12,447 bases of DNA from positions 1 through 12,447 of the forward strand of contig DTYS01000040.1 in NCBI GenBank assembly GCA_012961755.1, given 5' to 3'. Below are positions 6,324 through 12,447 of this stretch, in pieces. The notes beneath the pieces were generated by a model. The model was not told the origin of the DNA. It made no database searches and was given only the letters and a program-made list of their open reading frames with translations. Position numbers and translations under genes: made by a program. Source of the DNA: Candidatus Latescibacterota bacterium. GTDB taxonomy: Bacteria > Latescibacterota > 4484-107 > B68-G9. The number at the start of each line of letters is the position of its first letter. Position 1 is the first letter of the stretch.

Positions 6324-6752
6324 TCAACCTCCCCCTCCCCTCTTCTTCGGCGCCGTGGCCACCACCAAATCTGTGCATCCCGCCTTCTTGGCGATGTCCA
6401 TGGCCTTGACCACCACGCCGTGGTACGCCTTCTTGTCGGCCTGAATGATTATCATCGTGGTGTTGTCCAACATCTTCCTCTTCTTGATTATCTCATCCTT
6501 AAGGTTGGCGAAGGTAACGCTCTTATGGTTGAGCTTGAGGTTCCCGTCCTGGTCTATGGTTATAAACAAGTTCTCCTTCTCGGGATTCTCGGCCGTCTCG
6601 GCCTCCGGAAGCTTGATGTCCAACCCAGGAGTTATGGCGAACACAGCCGTGACCATGAAGAATATGAGGAGCTGGAACACTACGTCTATCATCGGGGTCA
6701 TGTTCAAGCCCGCAGTTATCTCTCTGCGCTCCTCAGGCTTACGTTGAATCAT
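6324..6752 (-). CDS. exbD: ExbD/TolR-family biopolymer transport protein
   Basis: A 142-residue single-span inner-membrane protein of usual ExbD length. A short basic cytoplasmic N-terminus leads into NMTPMIDVVFQLLIFFMV (17-34), which contains the invariant proton-path aspartate D23. A periplasmic domain with the expected alternating strands and helices follows (residues 45-134, including LFITIDQDG and MIIIQADKKAYHG). It partners with ExbB to use the proton motive force to move a TonB- or TolA-type protein. The C-terminus is unusual in ending KKRGGGG. It starts 13 nt after exbB with a GGAGGTGA Shine-Dalgarno and is followed by the TonB/DUF4159 gene. Whether it belongs functionally to ExbD or TolR cannot be decided from sequence, but no tolA, tolB or pal is in the window, and the neighbour's TonB-like helix favours the Exb assignment. 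Confidence 0.93.
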   Translation of the reverse strand: MIQRKPEERREITAGLNMTPMIDVVFQLLIFFMVTAVFAITPGLDIKLPEAETAENPEKENLFITIDQDGNLKLNHKSVTFANLKDEIIKKRKMLDNTTMIIIQADKKAYHGVVVKAMDIAKKAGCTDLVVATAPKKRGGGG

Positions 6753-6765
6753 GCTCTCACCTCCC

Positions 6766-7431
6766 TTAGGCGGCCTGTTTCATCCGGCCCCAGCGCCTCA
6801 TAAGTGCGTCCACGAACAGGTGGCCGTAGGGCTCGAACTGTATGGCCTTCGTCGTGGCGCGGCCGTCGAAGTACGCATATATGGCGAGCGCGGGGACAGC
6901 TATCGAAAGCCCGGTCACGGTGGTGATCAGGGCCTCCGAGATACCCTTGGCCACTATGGTCGGCTCGCCCAGACCCTTCTCCGCTATCTGAGCGAACGCC
7001 ACTATCATGCCCCTCACCGTCCCAAGGAGCCCTAACAGCACCGATGTGCTGGCCAAGAAGTTTACCACATCCAGGTACCTTCTGAAGTATCCCAGAGAGG
7101 ACCTTTCCACCGTACCGTTCAGCTCAGCCCTCATCTCCTCAGGGCTCCTATCCTCTGTAGAGATGAACCTGAACCTCGCAACCCCCTCGGCGAGGACTTC
7201 ACCTTCCATACGACCGAACCTCCTACACGCCCGCTCCAGTTCGTCCAAGGGAACATCCCGGTTGACCATATCTATCACCTGATCCGTGATCTTACGGATC
7301 TCCTCCACCTTCCTGCTGCGCAGGAAGGTGATGAGCCTTTCAATAAAGAACCCCAATACCATAATCGACCACAACAACAGAGGGTACATGAACGGGCCAC
7401 CCTTCTGGAAGAATTCTACGAGTCCTCCCAT
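6766..7431 (-). CDS. exbB: ExbB/TolQ/MotA-family proton channel protein
   Basis: 221 residues with the standard three-helix ExbB layout: TM1 at about 14-34 after a short N-terminal amphipathic stretch (GGLVEFFQKGGPFMYPLLLW), a long cytoplasmic region with many charged residues (35-120), TM2 at about 122-143 with the signature LLGLLGTVRGMI (132-143), and TM3 at about 164-187 (ISEALITTVTGLSIAVPALA). The length is in the usual range. The protein forms the multimeric inner-membrane stator around ExbD. It lies 27 nt after the TPR gene, with an AGGAGGG Shine-Dalgarno seven bases from the ATG, and 13 nt before exbD. In this operon the energised partner is likely the downstream TonB-like/DUF4159 protein. 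Confidence 0.93.
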   Translation of the reverse strand: MGGLVEFFQKGGPFMYPLLLWSIMVLGFFIERLITFLRSRKVEEIRKITDQVIDMVNRDVPLDELERACRRFGRMEGEVLAEGVARFRFISTEDRSPEEMRAELNGTVERSSLGYFRRYLDVVNFLASTSVLLGLLGTVRGMIVAFAQIAEKGLGEPTIVAKGISEALITTVTGLSIAVPALAIYAYFDGRATTKAIQFEPYGHLFVDALMRRWGRMKQAA

Positions 7432-7458
7432 CGCTTCTCCCTCCTTTTTGGGGTTACC

Positions 7459-10400
7459 TTACTTCATCGTGATCGCACGGGCCTCTATTAGGTTCTTAAG
7501 CTGGGTTTCAGCGAACTTGACCTGGGAAAGGGCGTTCGGGTCGTTCCCATATTCCTCTATCACCCTTCGGTAGTACTCCGCAGCCCTGTCGTAATCCTCC
7601 AAGGCTTGGTAGGACGCCCCGATGTTCACGAGGGCGCTCGCAGCGTACACGCTCCTGGGATATCTCTGAAGCACCTGTTCAAATATCTTTATAGCCTCCC
7701 TATACTTCTCCTGATCAAACAGCAGCTCACCCTGACTGTAGAACTTGTAAGCGCTTATCTCCGCAATGTTGGAAAGCAGCATCTTCGCCCGCTTGGTCTT
7801 CGGATGATTCGGGAAGAGCTCTATGAACTTCTCGTAGGCAGCCTTCGCCTCCTCGTACCTCTCCTCCCCGTAATAGTAGTCCCCGAGAGTGAACTGTGCC
7901 AGGGGGCCATAATCTCCTTCCTTAAACTCTGCCACGAGCCTCTCGAACAGTGGCACGGCCTTTTCCTTCTCGCCCTTGTTCACGAAGCACCAAGCCCGGG
8001 AGTATATGGCGTCGTCCACCCACTCCGACCTCGGGTACTCCTCCTCCACCCTGAGGAAGATCGCATAGGCATCGTCCCACCTCTTCAAATTGAAGAGCGA
8101 CTCCCCAGCCCTGAAGAGGGCCTCCGGGGCCTGTCTGCTCTCCGGATACCCGCGGACGAACCTCAGGAACGTCTTAGAGGCCTCCTCCCACTTCCCGAGC
8201 CTGTAGTACCCCCACGCACCTAAGTACAAAGCTTGAAGTGCCTGCTTGCTCTTGGGGTACTTACGGTAGTACTCCAGGAAGGCCTCGGTGCTCTTCAACA
8301 CCGCAGCTTCCTTCTCCCTAGGCCTCCCCTTAAGTTCCTCCAGGTTGGAATAGTAGTAATAAGCTACCCCCATCTGGAACAGCGCGCTCGGAGCGACCAA
8401 GGTAGCAGGATAGCTGTCCACTATCTTCTTGTACTGGACTATCGCATCTAGATACCTCTTCATCTGCATGTAGGAGTTCCCAGCTATGTAGTACCCGGAG
8501 GCTACGCTCTCCTCCTTCTTGCTTATCTTCGTAAGCTTCAAGGCTGTCTTTATGCTCTCCTCGTACCGCCCCACCTTGAAGTACGCGTTCGCCAGCCTGC
8601 CCAACACCATGCTCCTCTCGACATCGGTCTTGGCCTGTGAGAGGAGCTGGTTATATATTCTGATGGCGTCCTCCGGGCTTTCCTTCTCCGCCAGGGCCAC
8701 CAACTGGACCTTCGCCGCCTGCGCGAGCGTGCGGTCCTTGCTCTGGGTGACCTCCCTCAGAAGCTCCTCCGCCTCCCTCCCCCTGCCGACAGCCGAATAG
8801 ACCAAGGACAAAGCTAGCTTGGTCCTGTCCACCGTCTCAGGGCTGAGGCCCTTAAGTCCTAATATGTACTGATAGTCCTCTATGGCCTTTTCAAATTCCA
8901 GCAGCTTATGGTAAGCCTGCCCACGACCGTAGTAACTGTCCAAAACATATTCACTTCTGGGAAACTGCTTTATGACCATAGAATAATGCTGCACGGCCTT
9001 CCTATAATCTTCAAGTCTAGCCAAGTACAACTGGCCCATCTGGAAGTGCATGAGGGCCTCCAATTCGGGCTCACCAGAGACCTTCCCCTCCAGCTCCACC
9101 AGGACCTTCTCCGCACTATCCGGCTTCCCTATCTCGGCGTAGAGGGACGCCATAGCCAGACGAGCTGCCACATAGCTTCGCTTGGTTGCCTCCGGAACCT
9201 TAGAAAATACCTCTAAGGCTTCCTCCCTCTCCCCTTTCTTCTGGAGCACGAGCCCGAGGTAGTAATAAGCATCCCCTACCTCGGGAACGTTCGGATATCT
9301 TTCCACCATCTGGCGATGGTACCGTTCCACATCCGTATAATTTCCATCGCTATAAGCTATTCTGATAAGGTTCAGCATACAAACTGGAGCAGATGGGGAC
9401 CTCGGGTACCTTTCCACAACCTGCTTATAGAACTTTATAGCCCCTTCCTTGTCCCCAAGCTGTTCGGAAGCCCATCCTGAACTATAAAGGGCCTGAGCCA
9501 AAAGCTTCGTATCGGCGTCCGGGTAGTTCTCCAGGACGGCCCGGTATTCCCTTATCGCATCCTTATATTTCTTCCTGGCCTCCTCGTAGTTCCCCGTCTC
9601 CTCCAGGTGCTTCCCCCAGTAGTAATATGCCTCCCCTATGTAGAACTGGGCCTGAGGCAGATAGGGGCTCTGGGGATAGTTGGTTATCACCCTCCGGTAC
9701 GCATCTATGGCCTTGTCGTACTTACCCCACTTTTGATAGTTGTCACCTATTAACTTCTGGATCTTCGCCTTGGAATTGTACTCCTCGACGGTCTCCTGCG
9801 CCCTCACGTAGGTCTCGTAGGCCTTCTGGAAGTCTCCCATCCGCTCACGGTATATGTCGGCTATCTTCAAGAAGGAACTGTTAAAAAGGCGCAGGTAATT
9901 TTCGAAGTCCACGTTCCTTCCCTCACGGAACGAGGCCCGGAGGAGGTCGTACATCGTATCGTATAGATCTATCACCTCCTGGTACTCCCTTATAGCATCC
10001 CCGTACCTTCCCAAGGCCTCGTAACTCGTCGCCATGAGGTAGGAAGCGTCCGCTATGGCCACGCTCTTGGGATACTTCTCCAAGAGCCTTTCCGCCTCTT
10101 CTATAGCTTTATCGTAGTTCTTCTGCTCGTAGTAACAACTCGCTATCCTAAACTGCGCATCCGGAGCGTACTTGCTGTCCGGATACTTGGAGAGCAGTTC
10201 CGCGAAGACTTCTATGGCCTCATCGTACTTCTTTGCCCTAAATAAACTAAATCCTCGGTAATAATAAGCCTTGTCCACCAAGGACGAGTTCGGGAACATC
10301 TCCACGAACCTACCGTACTCCTCCGCAGCCTGCTCATAATGCCTCTGGTAGAACCTGGTATCACCTATCTGGTATTGCACGGCCGCCCGGAAGTCCTCGG

Positions 10401-10731
10401 GAACCCCAGGCTCACCTGCCACCTTACGGAAGCAGGAGATGGCCTTATCATAGTTCCCCAACTTCTTGTAGCTGTTTCCGAGCTGGTACCACGCTGCTGC
10501 CCTTATAGGCAGCTCCAGTTCATCTATCTTGACCGTGACCTTATCTACGTCGACAGCCTTGTGGTGGAAGTTGACTATCTTGCTATACTCCTTGAGGGCA
10601 AGTTCATACTCCCCTAAAGCATAAAAAGATTGGCCGTTTTCGAACCATGTCTTCAAGTTCTGTGGTACGGGCAAGAACAGGCTGACCCCAACAGCCGCCA
10701 ACAACAGGGCCACGACCCATTTGGTTGACAT
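7459..10731 (-). CDS. Large exported tetratricopeptide-repeat (TPR) protein
   Basis: 1,090 residues, almost entirely TPRs. An N-terminal hydrophobic segment (5-20, VALLLAAVGVSLFLPV region) acts as a signal peptide or anchor; there is no lipobox cysteine. From about residue 27 to the end, helix pairs of the form GxxYxxxxxYxxAIxxYxxVxxxYPxS repeat. At least 14 are punctuated by a YP/FP-x-S-type turn, for example KYPDSKYAPDA near 183 and RYPRSVYAASA near the C-terminus. This is the BamD/CpoB (YbgF)-like TPR style found in envelope proteins. No enzymatic domain is seen. It probably serves as a periplasmic scaffold linking inner-membrane ExbBD/TonB-like components to the outer membrane. The ATG has a strong GGAGGTGA site and lies 18 nt after the PorV-like gene. 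The exact repeat number and the localisation are uncertain. Confidence 0.88.
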   Translation of the reverse strand: MSTKWVVALLLAAVGVSLFLPVPQNLKTWFENGQSFYALGEYELALKEYSKIVNFHHKAVDVDKVTVKIDELELPIRAAAWYQLGNSYKKLGNYDKAISCFRKVAGEPGVPEDFRAAVQYQIGDTRFYQRHYEQAAEEYGRFVEMFPNSSLVDKAYYYRGFSLFRAKKYDEAIEVFAELLSKYPDSKYAPDAQFRIASCYYEQKNYDKAIEEAERLLEKYPKSVAIADASYLMATSYEALGRYGDAIREYQEVIDLYDTMYDLLRASFREGRNVDFENYLRLFNSSFLKIADIYRERMGDFQKAYETYVRAQETVEEYNSKAKIQKLIGDNYQKWGKYDKAIDAYRRVITNYPQSPYLPQAQFYIGEAYYYWGKHLEETGNYEEARKKYKDAIREYRAVLENYPDADTKLLAQALYSSGWASEQLGDKEGAIKFYKQVVERYPRSPSAPVCMLNLIRIAYSDGNYTDVERYHRQMVERYPNVPEVGDAYYYLGLVLQKKGEREEALEVFSKVPEATKRSYVAARLAMASLYAEIGKPDSAEKVLVELEGKVSGEPELEALMHFQMGQLYLARLEDYRKAVQHYSMVIKQFPRSEYVLDSYYGRGQAYHKLLEFEKAIEDYQYILGLKGLSPETVDRTKLALSLVYSAVGRGREAEELLREVTQSKDRTLAQAAKVQLVALAEKESPEDAIRIYNQLLSQAKTDVERSMVLGRLANAYFKVGRYEESIKTALKLTKISKKEESVASGYYIAGNSYMQMKRYLDAIVQYKKIVDSYPATLVAPSALFQMGVAYYYYSNLEELKGRPREKEAAVLKSTEAFLEYYRKYPKSKQALQALYLGAWGYYRLGKWEEASKTFLRFVRGYPESRQAPEALFRAGESLFNLKRWDDAYAIFLRVEEEYPRSEWVDDAIYSRAWCFVNKGEKEKAVPLFERLVAEFKEGDYGPLAQFTLGDYYYGEERYEEAKAAYEKFIELFPNHPKTKRAKMLLSNIAEISAYKFYSQGELLFDQEKYREAIKIFEQVLQRYPRSVYAASALVNIGASYQALEDYDRAAEYYRRVIEEYGNDPNALSQVKFAETQLKNLIEARAITMK

Positions 10732-10749
10732 TTATTTCACCTCCCTCCC

Positions 10750-11625
10750 TTAGAACCTATATCCGAAGGAGAGCCTGTGCGCTCCTCCCACAGGCAGGTC
10801 CAGCAGGTACATGTACCCGTACTCGAGCTTTATGTTCCTGAACGTGTACCCCACCCCGGCGTTCACCTTGGCGCTCCCTTCATCCTTCCCCAGATACTGC
10901 CCTCCACCCAGATAAACCGAGAAGTTCTCCTCGAACCTCCGCTCCACTCCTCCGGAAAGGTTCGTCACACCGTCCTTGGAGGAGAGCTCCACAGTGGCCA
11001 GCATCCCAAGCCTTTCGTACGCCAAACCGACCCTCGCCTCCATAGGGAGCTTACCCCCGAGGCTCGTGTCCTTGGCGATGCTCGGCTGGTTTACGTTCCT
11101 CACGAAGGCTCCCACCCTCAACCTCCAAGGTGTCCTCCAGAAGAAACCGAGGTCCACACCGAGCTTAAGTCCGGACGAGACCGACTCCCCCAAGGGGTCG
11201 TTCAAGCCGGAAAGGTCGGCCTTCCACATCATCCCCCTTACGTTGAGGCCGAAGCTGAGGCCACCTATGAGGGGGCGGGCGTAGGAGAGGGTGAAGGCAT
11301 CCTTGCTGAACCTGTCCGCCATGAACATCTGCGCTCCGAACCCTAAGGTCCCCAATCCTCCAGCCGGAAGCACGAACCCCATGAGGTACATACCAAGCTT
11401 ATCCCCCTCTATCCCGGGGTACAACCGGGCCCCCATCACAGTAAGCTCCATCCTACCCATCTGCACAAGTCCGGCAGGATTCAAGAAGATGGCGTTCGGA
11501 TCGTCCGCCACGGCCACGAAGCTCCCTCCGAGGCTCACAGGCCTCGCTCCCACGCAAAGGCCCAACTCGTCCGCCTGCGGAACCGACCACGCCAGGAGGA
11601 CCCCAAGCAGTGCCCAATACTTCAT
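10750..11625 (-). CDS. PorV/PorQ-family outer-membrane beta-barrel protein
   Basis: 291 residues, first gene of the envelope operon. A signal peptide is visible (MKYWALLGVLLAWSVPQA, cleavage near residue 18). The mature N-terminus contains GARPVSLGG, then VADDPNAIFLNPAGL (positions 26-53 overall), a hallmark of PorV/PorQ and related FadL-like barrels. Alternating hydrophobic/aromatic beta strands follow to the C-terminal HRLSFGYRF, which ends in phenylalanine as outer-membrane proteins do for Bam recognition. It should be a roughly 14-stranded barrel. PorV relatives serve type IX secretion in Bacteroidetes, but many homologues in other phyla have no known role. The start is placed at ATG 11625-11623 because AGGAG (11638-11634) lies eight bases upstream; the in-frame GTG at 11634, three codons earlier, overlaps that site and is unlikely. 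A sigma-70-type promoter precedes it. Confidence 0.86.
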   Translation of the reverse strand: MKYWALLGVLLAWSVPQADELGLCVGARPVSLGGSFVAVADDPNAIFLNPAGLVQMGRMELTVMGARLYPGIEGDKLGMYLMGFVLPAGGLGTLGFGAQMFMADRFSKDAFTLSYARPLIGGLSFGLNVRGMMWKADLSGLNDPLGESVSSGLKLGVDLGFFWRTPWRLRVGAFVRNVNQPSIAKDTSLGGKLPMEARVGLAYERLGMLATVELSSKDGVTNLSGGVERRFEENFSVYLGGGQYLGKDEGSAKVNAGVGYTFRNIKLEYGYMYLLDLPVGGAHRLSFGYRF

Positions 11626-11673
11626 AGCGCCCACTCCTTTCTTTTGGATTGCCCTTATTCTCCCTTTATGAAG

Positions 11674-11702
11674 AATATAAACTATATCTGATCCCTTGTC
11701 AA
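11674..11702 (-). promoter_or_regulatory. Near-consensus sigma-70 promoter for the PorV-TPR-ExbBD operon
   Basis: On the minus strand TTGACA (11702-11697) and TATATT (11679-11674) are separated by exactly 17 bases: a perfect -35 and a five-of-six -10. Transcription would start near 11667, giving a leader of about 40 nt before the ATG at 11625. The -35 begins only nine bases after the pgk stop codon, with no terminator hairpin between, so the operon may be read both from this promoter and by read-through from pgk. Confidence 0.85.
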
Positions 11703-11710
11703 GTCCTTTT

Positions 11711-12447
11711 TTACCCTTCCTCCGGTTCGTCCTCTTTATCCGTAAGCGCCCTTACCCCGGGAAGTTCCTTACCTTCCACGAACTCCAAGGAGGCCCCTCC
11801 TCCCGTGGACACATGGGTCACCTCATCCTCGAGCCCTGCCTTCTTTACCGCAGCGGCGGAATCTCCTCCTCCCACCACCGTGATGGTCCCCTTCCGGGTC
11901 GCCTCGGCCAAGGCCTTGGCGACCCCCTCGGTGCCCTTGGCGAACTCGTCTATTTCGAACACTCCCATAGGTCCGTTCCAGAATACGACCTTAGCCCTTA
12001 AGACCTCCTCCCTGAACGCCTCGGCGGTCTTCGGCCCTATGTCCACCCCCTCCCAGTCAGAGGGGATCCCGTCGCTGGGCACGACCTGCGTCCTTCCGAA
12101 CCTCCTCCCCTCGAAGTCCAGGAAGTCCGTGACCACGTTGTCCACCGGAAGCAGGAGTTTTACGCCCTTCCTATCCGCCTCCTCCATGAGCTCCGAGGCC
12201 AACCCCAGCTTGTCCTCCTCTAAAAGCGACCTTCCCACCCCCCATCCCTTGGCCTTAAAGAAAGTATACGCCATCCCTCCTCCTAAAAGGAGGGAGTCGA
12301 CCTTATCCAGAAGGTTCTTTACGACGCCTATCTTGTCCGAGACCTTGGCCCCGCCCAATATAGCGACGAAGGGCCTATCCGGGCTCTCCAGCACCATCCC
12401 TAAGAACTTCAGTTCCTTCTCCATGAGGAACCCAGCGGCGCGCCGGG
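11711..12447 (-). CDS. pgk: Phosphoglycerate kinase, C-terminal portion (5' end outside window)
   Basis: The C-terminal 244 or so residues of phosphoglycerate kinase, the glycolytic enzyme that transfers phosphate between 1,3-bisphosphoglycerate and ADP. The reading frame continues past an internal Met at 12424 to the window edge (AAGFLMEKELKFL), so the ATG there is not the start. Family motifs in order: AILGGAKVSDKIGV, LLLGGGMAYTFFKAKG, DIGPKTAEAF, VVFWNGPMGVFE, the nucleotide-binding GGGDSAAAV, and HVSTGGGASLEFVEGKELPGV near the end. The expected ATP-side residues appear intact. The C-terminus carries an acidic extra tail (TDKEDEPEEG) beyond the usual end. It is a housekeeping gene upstream of, but probably not functionally part of, the envelope operon. 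The stop is TAA at 11713-11711. Confidence 0.95.
   Translation of the reverse strand, partial: RRAAGFLMEKELKFLGMVLESPDRPFVAILGGAKVSDKIGVVKNLLDKVDSLLLGGGMAYTFFKAKGWGVGRSLLEEDKLGLASELMEEADRKGVKLLLPVDNVVTDFLDFEGRRFGRTQVVPSDGIPSDWEGVDIGPKTAEAFREEVLRAKVVFWNGPMGVFEIDEFAKGTEGVAKALAEATRKGTITVVGGGDSAAAVKKAGLEDEVTHVSTGGGASLEFVEGKELPGVRALTDKEDEPEEG

Noticed and set aside
6321..6330. Small inverted repeat GGTT-TC-AACC at the exbD stop codon, as a terminator
   Set aside because: A four-base stem with a two-base loop is too weak, no U-tract follows, and the next gene is in the same operon.
12422..12424. ATG at 12424 as the start of pgk
   Set aside because: The frame stays open upstream and encodes AAGFL, the conserved lead-in to MEKELKFL in phosphoglycerate kinases, so this Met is internal and the gene is cut by the window edge.
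1..12447. CRISPR arrays, tRNA/rRNA genes, insertion sequences or attachment sites
   Set aside because: I saw no direct-repeat/spacer pattern, cloverleaf candidate, transposase or integrase frame, or terminal inverted repeats. Repetition in 7459-10731 comes from degenerate TPR coding units.

Overview
All ten genes in this window lie on the minus strand and are tightly packed, so gene order reads from high to low coordinates. No stretch longer than about 300 bases lacks a gene. I saw no rRNA, tRNA, CRISPR array, insertion sequence or phage gene. The host looks like a diderm (Gram-negative-type) bacterium: there is a PorV/PorQ-type outer-membrane barrel and an ExbB/ExbD motor. The sequence is GC-rich, with frequent AGG (Arg) and ATA (Ile) codons and AGGAGG-type Shine-Dalgarno sites. 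That codon habit is common in thermophiles, and the PorV + long TPR + ExbBD combination recalls FCB-like or candidate phyla. Both taxonomic points are inference.

Layout. (1) 11711-12447: C-terminal part of phosphoglycerate kinase, cut by the window end. (2) 5082-11625: a five-gene operon behind a near-consensus sigma-70 promoter at 11674-11702. It encodes a PorV-like barrel, a 1,090-residue exported TPR protein, ExbB, ExbD, and a protein with a TonB-type N-terminus (SxxxH motif plus a short proline segment) joined to a DUF4159 domain. (3) 5011-5060: a strong imperfect hairpin separating the two operons. (4) 1-4998: a second operon encoding a sugar-binding protein resembling the NgcE (N-acetylglucosamine/diacetylchitobiose) family, two MalF/MalG-type permeases, a class V PLP aminotransferase, and the membrane part of a fused MFS/spermidine-synthase-type protein that runs out of the window. 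No ABC ATPase is present, so one would have to be supplied from elsewhere.

How they may work together. The first operon reads as a proton-motive-force-driven envelope machine: ExbB/ExbD would energise a TonB-like transducer whose periplasmic part is DUF4159 rather than a normal TonB C-terminal domain, with the TPR protein as periplasmic scaffold and the PorV-like barrel as outer-membrane partner. This is the strongest candidate for an under-described system here. The second operon would import an (amino-)sugar-like compound, with an aminotransferase and a possible aminopropyltransferase-type enzyme attached; its substrate and chemistry cannot be fixed from sequence alone.
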